A stretch of DNA of 64,000 nucleotides from an uncultured Mobiluncus sp. Its GTDB lineage: Bacteria; Actinomycetota; Actinomycetes; Actinomycetales; Actinomycetaceae. Under the pieces are notes generated by a model, which was not told where the DNA came from, searched no databases, and saw only the letters and a program-made list of their open reading frames with translations. The stretch lies in the NCBI RefSeq assembly GCF_902488535.1, contig NZ_CABTWO010000008.1, positions 1 to 64,000 of the forward strand, read 5' to 3'. Position numbers and translations under genes: made by a program. Below are positions 18,621-27,548 of this stretch, in pieces; the stretch's first letter is position 1; each line of letters begins with the position of its first letter.

Positions 18621-20942
18621 ATGAGCTGCCCCAAATGTAATCCGCTGCCGCCCAAATCTGCTGATGGCTCAACCGCAACAGCCGCCACGCACGCACATCG
18701 TGTCTATCTGCCCAAGCGTGATACCACCAATGTGGTCTTGGTAGGAAACCCCAACGTGGGGAAATCTTCGCTATTTAACGCCCTAACCGGAATGCATCAA
18801 ACGGTCGTGAATGCGCCCGGAACCACGGTGGAAGTCTTTACCGGTTTCAATAAGTCGTTGGGCGTGCGGTTCATCGACACTCCCGGAACGTACTCGCTGG
18901 TGCCCAATTCGCCTGACGAGTCCGTGGTGGTACAAACTTTGGCGGGACAGCCCGGTTCGATAACCGACATCGGACGCGACGATGGGGGAATTGACCTGGT
19001 CGTTACCCTCTTAGATGCCAGCGCGTTGTCGCGCTCCTTGTACCTGTTGGCTCAGGTAGCCCAGACCGGCCTGCCGGTTGCGGTCATCCTGACCATGCAG
19101 GACGTCGCTGCTCAGAGCGACGAGGCTATAGATGCGGATAATCTTTCCTGCCTGCTGGGAGTTCCCGTGGCGACGGTGAACCCGCGTACCGGCGAAGGCC
19201 TGCGTGACGCGACGCAGCTGATTGCGTTGGCGTTACGGAATCCGACTTACCTCAGCGGTTTGCCCTGGGATAAACACGCTCCCGGCTATAACCCGGCGGC
19301 AGTCGTGGCGGCGAAAGCCTCGCTGTCCCAGACTTCCGAGTCGGTTGAGGCCAATGCGGAAAGTGGTTTATCGGTTGCCAATCTCTCCAACCCCTGCGGC
19401 GGGACAAATTGTCAACCGTGTCAACCTTCGGGTCGCCCTCTTCCAGAGCTAATCACCAAACCGATAGAAGAAACCCAGCGGGCGGCTTTGCTGTTTGATT
19501 GGATTGAAAATATCGAATCTGGTCTGCGTCAAGAACGTATCGAGATTCCGCGGGCGACGCGTTCGGACAAAGTCGATCGAGTGCTGCTCAATCCTTTATC
19601 CGGAACGCTACTTTTCATGTTGGCTATGTACGTGGTGTTCTGGCTGGCTAATACGTTCGCCGCGATTTTCCAAGATCCTATCGAAGGAATTTTCGATGCC
19701 GTCGGCGGTTGGGACTTCACGATTCCTGCCCGACTCCTAAAGCTGCCATTTTCCTCTATCGGAGTTCCCGGACAGGACATCACGGTATTCCATGCGCCTT
19801 CTCTAGCCGATGGAGTGTTGACTTGGTTGACGTGGATGGGGTGGGATAACCCGGTTCTGCAGGGTATTTTGATAAACGGACTGTTTACCGGTGTAGGGGT
19901 TGTATTGTCTTTCGCCCCGCTGATGCTGGTTATGTTCGCCGCCATAGCGGTAATGGAAGACTCCGGCTATATGGCTCGTGTTGCTTTCCTGGGCGACCGC
20001 ATGATGCGTGCCATTGGTTTAGACGGACGCGTCATTATGCCCTTCATCGTGGGCTTTGGCTGTAACCTTCCCACTTTGGCGGCGCTGCGTACCGTTCCGG
20101 ATTCCCGTCAACGTATGATGGCGGTCATCCTCACCCCCTACATAACCTGTTCGGCACGCATGATTGTCTATATGTTTATCGCGCAGGTGTTCTTTGGTAC
20201 TCATGCCACCGAAGTGGTGTGGTTGATGTACTTCCTTTCTATAGTCATGGTGGTCTTGGGAGGGCTGCTGCTGCGTCCGCTGTTCATGCGCGACTCTACC
20301 GGCGCGCCGCTGATGCTGGTTCTCCCCGCCTACCAGACTCCCCGAGGCATCATCTTGGCTCGTTCGGCCCTGCAGCGCACCTGGGCTTTTATCAAGGGCG
20401 CGGGCAAGGTCATCGTAGTGATGACTATCGTGATTTGGTTCCTGATGGTTACGCCCGTTACTGGCGAGGGCCGCTTCGGGGATTCCCTGCCGGCCAACGA
20501 ATCTGCCTACGGAGTGGCGGCTTCGGCGATAGCCCCAGTTTTTGCTCCCGCCGGTTTTGGCGACTGGCACCTGGCAGGTTCGCTGATAACCGGATTTGTC
20601 GCGAAAGAAACTATGCTGGGCGCACTAGCGGCCACCTACACCGATGCGGATATTTCCGACCAAGACGTAGACGCCGCTCAAGACGAGGGGAATCCCACTC
20701 CGACGATGCGTGAATTGACCCGGCAAACGTTCATCGATTCCGCGGGCAGCGCGGCGGCAGCCCCCGTGGCCGCTCTGGCATTCCTGATTTTTGTTTTGAC
20801 CTATACCCCCTGCCTGGCTACTGTCGCCGAACAGTGGCGTCAGCTCGGGGCGCGACGCGTCCTTGCGGCGGTAGGAGGACAACTGGTCATCGCCTGGCTG
20901 CTCGCGGTAGCAGTGTTCCAAGTTGGCCGCATTTTTGTCTGA
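18621..20942 (+). CDS. feoB: Ferrous iron transporter FeoB
   Basis: Fe(II) transporter in the cytoplasmic membrane, 773 aa. An N-terminal G domain has P-loop GNPNVGKSS (42-50) and DTPGTYSL (86-93). The G4 position reads TMQD (158-161) where NxxD is usual. A GDI-like spacer follows, then the permease with two Gate regions and about ten membrane segments (MEDSGYMARVAFLGDR, FVAKETMLGALAATY). Odd features are an N-terminal CPKC pair (C3, C6) and a CGGTNCQPC cluster (C259, C264, C267) between G domain and membrane part. The open frame extends upstream, but ATG 18621 follows feoA by 7 bases with GGAGAG upstream. Confidence 0.95.
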   Translation: MSCPKCNPLPPKSADGSTATAATHAHRVYLPKRDTTNVVLVGNPNVGKSSLFNALTGMHQTVVNAPGTTVEVFTGFNKSLGVRFIDTPGTYSLVPNSPDESVVVQTLAGQPGSITDIGRDDGGIDLVVTLLDASALSRSLYLLAQVAQTGLPVAVILTMQDVAAQSDEAIDADNLSCLLGVPVATVNPRTGEGLRDATQLIALALRNPTYLSGLPWDKHAPGYNPAAVVAAKASLSQTSESVEANAESGLSVANLSNPCGGTNCQPCQPSGRPLPELITKPIEETQRAALLFDWIENIESGLRQERIEIPRATRSDKVDRVLLNPLSGTLLFMLAMYVVFWLANTFAAIFQDPIEGIFDAVGGWDFTIPARLLKLPFSSIGVPGQDITVFHAPSLADGVLTWLTWMGWDNPVLQGILINGLFTGVGVVLSFAPLMLVMFAAIAVMEDSGYMARVAFLGDRMMRAIGLDGRVIMPFIVGFGCNLPTLAALRTVPDSRQRMMAVILTPYITCSARMIVYMFIAQVFFGTHATEVVWLMYFLSIVMVVLGGLLLRPLFMRDSTGAPLMLVLPAYQTPRGIILARSALQRTWAFIKGAGKVIVVMTIVIWFLMVTPVTGEGRFGDSLPANESAYGVAASAIAPVFAPAGFGDWHLAGSLITGFVAKETMLGALAATYTDADISDQDVDAAQDEGNPTPTMRELTRQTFIDSAGSAAAAPVAALAFLIFVLTYTPCLATVAEQWRQLGARRVLAAVGGQLVIAWLLAVAVFQVGRIFV

Positions 20943-20951
20943 GGTAAGCTT

Positions 20952-21275
20952 ATGAACAGCGCTGATGGCCTTAAATCCCAAAAACAGGCTACGGGTGAAA
21001 CACTGCGGTCCGCCCCCGGTGAATCTCGTGCCGCAATCTTTATTGACTCTTTGGGCCAAGGCTCCACGTTCTTAGCTGCGTTAGGACGCAGCGGTTTGAG
21101 CGTGGAACATGGACAGTTGCTCTTGGAGCATCTGCGCCGCACGGGACTGTTGGCAGACCGAAATAACTCGCTAAACGTGTCTTGTGCGCACGGGGCTTGC
21201 ACGCCGGGAGACGTGTCCTCCGTGAGCGAGCAACAGAGCCTTCACTGTGTCGGCTGTCCCTTAAGTCTGATTTAA
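20952..21275 (+). CDS. FeoC-like small cysteine-containing protein
   Basis: 107 aa, starting 9 bases after feoB with GAGGT upstream. Residues about 40-75 look like a small helix-turn-helix (FLAALGRSGLSVEHGQLLLEHLRRTGLL). The C-terminal 25 residues hold two Cys pairs (CAHGAC and CVGC). This layout, winged-helix-like part plus a four-Cys motif, in third place of a feo operon, resembles FeoC, a proposed Fe-S-binding regulator of FeoB stability. Sequence similarity is too weak for certainty, so the name is given as 'like'. Confidence 0.65.
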   Translation: MNSADGLKSQKQATGETLRSAPGESRAAIFIDSLGQGSTFLAALGRSGLSVEHGQLLLEHLRRTGLLADRNNSLNVSCAHGACTPGDVSSVSEQQSLHCVGCPLSLI

Positions 21276-21320
21276 ATAAGGATATCTATCCAGGTAGTAA
21301 GCATCTGGATGCAGATTTGC

Positions 21321-22796
21321 TTATTTGCTGAGGATGCCGGAGTGAGTTATCCACGCCGCGACTTCCGCGAAAAACTCGGCGCGTTCTAAAGGCTGGGATA
21401 GGGTCAAGTCATGCAAACCGGACATTTGGCGCAGCGTTAATCCGCCGCCTACTTGACCGTAAAGGGTAGTAATCCGTTCTTCGATGAGATTTTCGTTCAA
21501 TACTGTGTCAGTGTGGCGCGCCGCCTCGCTCCAGTCCACAAGTGCAGTTTCATAGGGAGTTTCCTGCTCAGAAGTATTGCCTTTGCTCAGAATAGACTTT
21601 GACGTGATTGACCAATAAAGGCGGTGTTTTAACAGGTTCTGACGGAGAGGTGACATTCCGGCAGATTTCCGTTTCTGAGCCATGAGACGGTCAACCCGGG
21701 CAATCTCAGGATGATAAAAATCATCCGGGTCATGTGCGGCGGTCAGACACAGCACCGGCTGGTTGGAAAAACTAGCATGATCCACCAACCACTGCTGGGT
21801 GCTGAGGATGGCAGAGAGCCATCCAAATAGAATGGGCGCTCCGCTGGTAACACGCCATTGCGGATTTGTGACCCAACCGCACACCGCCGGATCGTTGCCA
21901 AAAGGCACCAAGCGCCGGGGCAGGGGAGAGCCAATAGTGGCATAGCCCACCAGAGAATCCTGGTAGACCGTAGACCCGGGGCCAAGCATCGGTATATGCA
22001 GCCCCCGCAGATATTTCGCAATGATGTTGCGTATCGTATTCCCGGCGGGAATTCCCGACACATCTTGCACCACCCAGGGAGAAATAAAGATGAGGCCGTC
22101 ATAGGCATCGTGGTGCCGCGATGCCCACCCGGAAACTACAGCACCACCGTTGGAATGGGCCATCACGACTACAGGCAAATCAGGATGCTCCTGACGGGCG
22201 GTCGCGATGGCCCAATCCAACTCCCGGTCGTAGGTGGTGTAATCGTCCTCGTAACAGTTGAAGGGGATAAGGCCCGACCGACGCGGCATATTGCGACCGT
22301 AACGGTGCAGTTCAAGAGCGTAAAACGCGGCACCCAAATGGGCCATCATCCGGGCCAGGTGGGCTTGATAAAAATAGTCATTCCAGCCGTGAACATAGAC
22401 GGCAATAAATTGCGGAGCTGAGGGTGCATCAAGCTCGTCAACAGCTTCAATTTCGCGACCCCGCAGCTCGGAAGTTAGGTAATCCTGCAGGTAATCCAGG
22501 TTTCGAGCGGGTGAATCGTCCCACTGTGCCGCCGCGTCAGAATGATTGGGGTAGCTCCCGGCACGCTGCTGCGGGCTAGCTGAGGGCGAAAGAACCCTGA
22601 AACTACCTTGATTGGGACCCCCACCTGGTTTCACGTTAACCGGAACTACACGGTCGGGCAACTGTGATTTTGGATCCTCTGCGGGAGTGTAGCGCACCAA
22701 GGTGGCAGAGCGCGGGGAAATCTGATCAGGTTCTAACTGGAGTTTAGCGGCGCCGAATCCGGGTCCCAGTACGTCAGGCAGGTATCGCATTCTCAA
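21321..22796 (-). CDS. Alpha/beta hydrolase (serine hydrolase, S33/lysophospholipase-like)
   Basis: 491 aa. After an unusual ~125-residue N-terminal extension without recognisable motif comes an alpha/beta hydrolase core: oxyanion-loop YVHGWNDYF (about 134-142), nucleophile elbow AHSNGG with Ser215, a probable acid in TAAHDPDDFYHP, and a likely catalytic His in SGLHDLTLSQ near the C-terminus. There is no signal peptide, so it is probably cytosolic. The pattern resembles serine aminopeptidase S33 / monoacylglycerol-lipase-like enzymes; the substrate is unknown. It is the last gene on the minus strand after metX with a 129-base gap, and converges with the feo operon. Confidence 0.85.
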   Translation of the reverse strand: MRMRYLPDVLGPGFGAAKLQLEPDQISPRSATLVRYTPAEDPKSQLPDRVVPVNVKPGGGPNQGSFRVLSPSASPQQRAGSYPNHSDAAAQWDDSPARNLDYLQDYLTSELRGREIEAVDELDAPSAPQFIAVYVHGWNDYFYQAHLARMMAHLGAAFYALELHRYGRNMPRRSGLIPFNCYEDDYTTYDRELDWAIATARQEHPDLPVVVMAHSNGGAVVSGWASRHHDAYDGLIFISPWVVQDVSGIPAGNTIRNIIAKYLRGLHIPMLGPGSTVYQDSLVGYATIGSPLPRRLVPFGNDPAVCGWVTNPQWRVTSGAPILFGWLSAILSTQQWLVDHASFSNQPVLCLTAAHDPDDFYHPEIARVDRLMAQKRKSAGMSPLRQNLLKHRLYWSITSKSILSKGNTSEQETPYETALVDWSEAARHTDTVLNENLIEERITTLYGQVGGGLTLRQMSGLHDLTLSQPLERAEFFAEVAAWITHSGILSK

Positions 22797-22925
22797 ATTC
22801 TAACGCCACCGGTGTGACGCGGCGCGAGAATGGCTGATTTCTCAAGGCTGTGGCGCTAACGCATCGGGTCCGAAGCATTAGCTGACAGGGCGCTGAGCCA
22901 GCCCATCGCTAGCCAGAGGAGTGAC

Positions 22926-24059
22926 CTAAGCGGCGAGGAACTCACCAATAGCCTGGCCGACAGGTTCGTTTTCAATCAAGAAACCATCATGGCCGGAATC
23001 GGAATGAATGATGACCGCTTGGCTGCGACGGGTCAGACGCGCTAGCTGTTGCGTTTGGGACGGGTAAAACAGCCGGTCAGAGTCCACTCCCAAGGCCAGG
23101 ACGCGAGCCTGCACTCGAGAGAGCGCGACTTCTAAACCGCCTCGGCCTCGCCCCACGTCGTGAGTCAGCATCGAGCGAGTCAGCGCCAGGTAGGACCCAG
23201 CATCAAAGCGTTTCGCCAACTTCACCCCGTGATAGTCCAGGTAAGACTGCACTGCCAAACGGCCTCCCGAGAGCGGATCCTCACGATAACCCGGATCGCG
23301 CCCGAACCGCTCCTGCAGTTCCTTGGGTGAACGGTAGGTAGTGTGCGCCACCTCCCGCGCCAAAGCTAACCCACGGAATGGCCCCTGACCAGGGGGATTA
23401 TCGTAATAGTCGCCGTTGCGAAAATTCGTGTCCAGTTCCAGCACGTGCATCTGCACATGGCACCAAGCAGCCTGTTCGGCGGTGGTGGCGCAGCCGGTAG
23501 CCACCGCCACCAGCCGCTCCACCTGTTCGGGATAAGTCACCGCCCACTCCAGTGCCCGGTGTCCCCCGTGCGAACAGCCGATGACCGCAAACCAGCGGGG
23601 AATACCGAGCTGATCCATGAGGATTTTTTCCGCCGCCACCTGGTCGCGGGTCGTCAGGAGGGGGAAACGCGACCCCCAGGCGCGCCCGTTCGGAGCCAAG
23701 CTGGCGGGACCGGTCGAACCTTGACAACCGCCTAAAACGTTGGGACAAACCACAAACCACCGATTCGTATCCACCGCGGCACCGGGCCCGACGACCTCGT
23801 TCCACCATCCTGGCGTGACGTGGCCCGGCCCGGCTTCACCGTACACATGAGAATCTCCGGTGAGGGCGTGATTGATGAGGATAGCGTTGGATTTGTCCGC
23901 ATTCAAAGTGCCGAAAGTTTCAAAGGCGAGCCGGGCGCCCGGCAGGGCTGACCCGCCCTCCAACTTCAGCATTCCCAGTGCCGCAAACTGGCGGTTTCCT
24001 TTGGGGTCAGTGGGTTTCCAAGCTCCACTGACCGGTATCAACTCACTCGTTTCGGGCAT
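22926..24059 (-). CDS. metX: Homoserine O-acetyltransferase
   Basis: Acetylates homoserine with acetyl-CoA, the first committed step of methionine synthesis here. The 377-aa alpha/beta hydrolase-fold protein keeps the MetX hallmarks: HALTGDSHV, NVLGGCQGSTGP, SDRLFYPSQTQQLA (Asp region) and SGHDGFLIE (His region). The nucleophile elbow reads GCSHGGHRALEW with Ser163, whereas most MetX proteins have GGSMGG, so this is a noticeable variant at a key loop. The start has AAGGA 6 bases upstream. It lies 30 bases after metE, in the operon metY-metF-metE-metX. A serine O-succinyl variant cannot be excluded by eye. Confidence 0.9.
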   Translation of the reverse strand: MPETSELIPVSGAWKPTDPKGNRQFAALGMLKLEGGSALPGARLAFETFGTLNADKSNAILINHALTGDSHVYGEAGPGHVTPGWWNEVVGPGAAVDTNRWFVVCPNVLGGCQGSTGPASLAPNGRAWGSRFPLLTTRDQVAAEKILMDQLGIPRWFAVIGCSHGGHRALEWAVTYPEQVERLVAVATGCATTAEQAAWCHVQMHVLELDTNFRNGDYYDNPPGQGPFRGLALAREVAHTTYRSPKELQERFGRDPGYREDPLSGGRLAVQSYLDYHGVKLAKRFDAGSYLALTRSMLTHDVGRGRGGLEVALSRVQARVLALGVDSDRLFYPSQTQQLARLTRRSQAVIIHSDSGHDGFLIENEPVGQAIGEFLAA

Positions 24060-24089
24060 CGCTATCCTTAGGCTCGACGGTTTTCAGGT

Positions 24090-26405
24090 TCAGGCTTCGA
24101 GTTTCGCGCGCACCGCCTTCGCGGCTCCGACCAAGTTCTCTAAGGTGGCCACCGTTTCGGGGTAGGCGCGGGTTTTCAACCCGCAGTCCGGGTTGACCCA
24201 AACTTGGTGGGGGTCCAAAGCAGCGACAGCCTTTTCCAGCAGCCCCACTTCCTCATCGAGTTTCGGTACCCGCGGCGAGTGAATATCCCAAATCCCCGGC
24301 CCCAGCCCGCGCTCGAAACCGTGCTCGTGCACTGCCGGCAAAATATCCATCTTGGAGCGGCTGGCCTCAATCGAGGTGACGTCCGCATCCAGGTGATCAA
24401 TCGCGTCCACCACCACGTTGAACTCGGAATAGCACAGGTGGGTGTGGATTTGCAGCTCTTTTGGTGCCCCGCCGGTGGCCAAGCGGAAAGCTCCCACCGA
24501 CCATTGCAAATAATTCTCCCGTCCGGCAGCGCGCAGCGGCAACAGCTCGCGGATGGCCGGTTCATCCACCTGCACGATTTTGATGCCAGCCGCATTGAGG
24601 TCGGCGATTTCAGCGCGCAGCGCCAACCCCAGCTGGTCCGCGACCTCCGCACGAGACTCATCGTCGCGGACGAATGACCACGCCATGATGGTGACGGGGC
24701 CGGTCAGCATCCCTTTCATCGGCTTTGCGGTGAGAGATTGGGCATAAGTCGACCACTCGACCGTCATGGGGTGGGAACGCGTGACGTCGCCCCACAGAAT
24801 CGAGGGTCGAGTGCAACGCGAACCGTAGGACTGCACCCAGCCGTGTTCCGTGGTGGCGAAACCTTCTAAGTTTTCGGCGAAGAACTGCACCATGTCGTTG
24901 CGTTCAGCTTCCCCGTGTACCAGCACATCCAAACCGAGATCTTCCTGCAGCTTCACGACCCGAGCAATCTCATTGCGGATTTCCTCGTCATATTGAGCCT
25001 CGTCGATTTCGTGGCGGCGGAACGCAGCCCGTGCCTGGCGAATCTCGGTGGTTTGCGGGAAAGAACCAATCGTGGTGGTGGGCAGCAACGGCAACTGCAG
25101 AATCTCCGCTTGTGCCGCCAAACGCTGCGGATAGGGAGCACGAGTCCGATCGGCCGCCGTCACGGCCGCGGTAGCCTGACGCACCTCGGCTCGTTTCACT
25201 CCCGGATGGTTGGCGCGGGAAGCCAAGATCTCGGCATTTTCCGCCAACTCAGCGGCAATGGAACTGGGATCTGCCAAGCCGCGCGCCAAAGTCTGTACCT
25301 CGGCAATCTTTTGGTCCGCAAAAGCCAACCAGGAACGCACTTGCGGATCCAGGGACGTTTCTCTGGCCGCATCGTGGGGGACGTGCTGCAGCGAAGTCGA
25401 GGTGGACACGCTGAGGTTCGGGACGACCTGGTGAATCGTCTGTAAAGTCTCAAGAGCCTGGTGCAAGTCGGTACGCCACACGTTGCGACCCGATACGATG
25501 CCCGCCACCAGGGTTTTGTTCCCGAGAGTCTGCAGGTCCTCGCTGCTGGGTACCGGGCCGGCAACCATATCCAAACCGATGGCTTCCACATCGGTGGCGC
25601 TCAGCACGTTCAGCCCATCGAGACCCAGCGGCCCGTAGGGGGCGTTGACAAAAATTTGGGGGCGATTGGTCAGTTTGCTCAGGAATTCGTAAGTCTTACG
25701 AGCCGCCGCCAGCACTTCCTCGCGGGAAGTGGACCAGGTGTCACATACCAAAGCCGGCTCATCAAGCTGCACCCAAGTCACGCCGGCCGCCGCGAACTGG
25801 CTGAGGAAAATCTCGAATCCAGCCAACACCGCGTCCAGTCGCTGCAGGGGGTGGAAATGTGCCGGAGCATCCGCGCTGGCTTTGGCACCCAACAGATAGG
25901 TAACCGGACCGATGAGGACTGGACGTAGCGCAGGGCCCCCGGCCTTGACCTGTTCCAGCCACGGATTAGCTACGGCGGAAATCTGAGTGTAGGGGCCGAT
26001 TTCAGGCACCAGGTAGTGATAATTCGTGTCGAACCACTTGGTCATTTCCAAAGCGGGTTTATCATCTACGCCCCGCGCCAAGGTGAACTCTCCGTCCACG
26101 TCCAGGGAACCGTCGGGGCGTACCAGGTTACCAAAACGCTGGGGTACGGCCCCCAGGGCACAAGTCAGCGTCAAAACCTGGTCATAGAGCACGAAGTCCG
26201 CGGGATTTGACCCCGGTTCGTTCAACCCCAAGTCTTTCAGGTGGTTGATTCGAGTCGCCAACTGTTGCTTTATCTGGGCGTCGAAAGTGGCGCGGTCGAT
26301 TTTTTGAGCCCAATAGTGCTCTAGGCTCCGCTTCAATTCGCGGTTCGCGCCAATTCGGGGGTATCCCGCAACAGTCGCGGCGGGAAAAGCTTGCTTTTCA
26401 GTCAT
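24090..26405 (-). CDS. metE: Cobalamin-independent methionine synthase
   Basis: Transfers the methyl group of 5-methyltetrahydrofolate (triglutamate) to homocysteine. At 771 aa it has both barrels: N-terminal folate domain starting GYPRIGANRELKRSLEHYW and C-terminal catalytic domain with LLPTTTIGSFPQT. The zinc ligands are visible as HTHLCYSEFN and, near the end, VNPDCGLKTR. It sits between metF and metX on the minus strand, with 90 bases to metF. Its MetF partner supplies the methyl donor. Confidence 0.97.
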   Translation of the reverse strand: MTEKQAFPAATVAGYPRIGANRELKRSLEHYWAQKIDRATFDAQIKQQLATRINHLKDLGLNEPGSNPADFVLYDQVLTLTCALGAVPQRFGNLVRPDGSLDVDGEFTLARGVDDKPALEMTKWFDTNYHYLVPEIGPYTQISAVANPWLEQVKAGGPALRPVLIGPVTYLLGAKASADAPAHFHPLQRLDAVLAGFEIFLSQFAAAGVTWVQLDEPALVCDTWSTSREEVLAAARKTYEFLSKLTNRPQIFVNAPYGPLGLDGLNVLSATDVEAIGLDMVAGPVPSSEDLQTLGNKTLVAGIVSGRNVWRTDLHQALETLQTIHQVVPNLSVSTSTSLQHVPHDAARETSLDPQVRSWLAFADQKIAEVQTLARGLADPSSIAAELAENAEILASRANHPGVKRAEVRQATAAVTAADRTRAPYPQRLAAQAEILQLPLLPTTTIGSFPQTTEIRQARAAFRRHEIDEAQYDEEIRNEIARVVKLQEDLGLDVLVHGEAERNDMVQFFAENLEGFATTEHGWVQSYGSRCTRPSILWGDVTRSHPMTVEWSTYAQSLTAKPMKGMLTGPVTIMAWSFVRDDESRAEVADQLGLALRAEIADLNAAGIKIVQVDEPAIRELLPLRAAGRENYLQWSVGAFRLATGGAPKELQIHTHLCYSEFNVVVDAIDHLDADVTSIEASRSKMDILPAVHEHGFERGLGPGIWDIHSPRVPKLDEEVGLLEKAVAALDPHQVWVNPDCGLKTRAYPETVATLENLVGAAKAVRAKLEA

Positions 26406-26495
26406 TTTCTAAAATTCCCTTCAGTAGGTTCTAATGTGTGTTTTCTTTGTTAAGTTCGGTTCGGTTGGTTTCATCGGGTTCTTCGGGCGAGGGCC

Positions 26496-27515
26496 TCAAG
26501 GAGAGATGCGGTGCATGGCGGCGTTCATCAGGCCGAGCAGGTCGTGTGAATCCTCCTGGTCCACGTGAGCAAAACCGCGAGAACGCAGGTGTTCCACCAG
26601 GTCCAAGACCGGCCGGGGCCGATTGAAAGTATAGAAGTGAATGCCTGGTGCGTTGGCTTCGATGAGGTCGTTGACGAAGTCCAGGGTAGCGCCCAAGCTC
26701 TCCAAGATTCTCTCTGCGGGATCGGTGATATTCGCCATGGTCTTAATCCTTTCCGGTACCGGGACCCCGGTGAGACCCTCCAACCGCTGGAGGCGGCTGA
26801 CATCTGTAAACGGAATAATTCCCGGAACGATGGGTATCGTCACGCCCTGGTACGTTGCCGACTGAACCAACTCGGCATAGTCCTGGGCTCGGTAAAACAC
26901 CTGAGTGATAGCAAAATCGGCGCCAGCCGCTTGCTTTTCCACCAGAGCCTGAACCGCATCCGTGCGGGTCTGGATGCTGCCTGCCGGATAGGCAGCCACC
27001 GCGATACTGACGGCTTGCGCGTCCCCGAGGTAATCGGCGGAAACCTCTCGAATCAGCTGCACGAGTTGGAATGCTCGGTCAAATTCGTCTGGTTCCGTTT
27101 TTCCCAGCTCATCCTCGGGTATATCGTCCCCGCGCAGCGCTAGGAAATCACGCACTCCCAAGTCCATCATGTCCCGGATGATTCCTACTAGGTTCGCTCG
27201 GGTCTTTCCTACGCAGGTCAGATGGGCCAAGACGGGCCGCCCCGAACGCTTTAAAGCGTGCCACAGGACAGATTGCGAAGCATCTGGTGATGTACCGCTC
27301 GTTCCAAACGTGACCGAGACGTAATCGGGACGAGAATCTAACAGCCGGTCTATGCCCGCCCATGCCTGGGAAGTCGGTCGGGCATTGCGCGGCGGATACA
27401 GCTCATACGACACCCGCAGATCACGCCCTGACCCGGCCTCGTGAGGCGCAGCGCTGTTCTCCCGAGGAGGCGACAGCGCGGGGTGCGGTGCCGCATAGAG
27501 GTCTTTGATAGTCAT
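26496..27515 (-). CDS. metF: Methylenetetrahydrofolate reductase
   Basis: FAD enzyme reducing 5,10-methylene-THF to 5-methyl-THF, the methyl donor for MetE. The 339-aa barrel shows family motifs: RVSYELYPPRNA (usually SFEFFPPK), DYVSVTFGTSGT, LAHLTCVGKTRANL, FLALRGDDIP, and GADFAITQVFYRAQDY. A 25-residue low-complexity N-terminus precedes the core, so a slightly later start cannot be excluded. It is second in the met operon, 33 bases after metY. Confidence 0.95.
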   Translation of the reverse strand: MTIKDLYAAPHPALSPPRENSAAPHEAGSGRDLRVSYELYPPRNARPTSQAWAGIDRLLDSRPDYVSVTFGTSGTSPDASQSVLWHALKRSGRPVLAHLTCVGKTRANLVGIIRDMMDLGVRDFLALRGDDIPEDELGKTEPDEFDRAFQLVQLIREVSADYLGDAQAVSIAVAAYPAGSIQTRTDAVQALVEKQAAGADFAITQVFYRAQDYAELVQSATYQGVTIPIVPGIIPFTDVSRLQRLEGLTGVPVPERIKTMANITDPAERILESLGATLDFVNDLIEANAPGIHFYTFNRPRPVLDLVEHLRSRGFAHVDQEDSHDLLGLMNAAMHRISP

Positions 27516-27548
27516 CAGTTTTCCTAAGTGAGTGATAGTTTTATCCGG

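Noticed and set aside
21274..21326. Bidirectional terminator between the FeoC-like gene and the hydrolase
   Set aside because: AAATAAG/CTTATTT and ATCCAG/CTGGAT can pair, but the stem is long, interrupted and A/T-rich; too weak to call.
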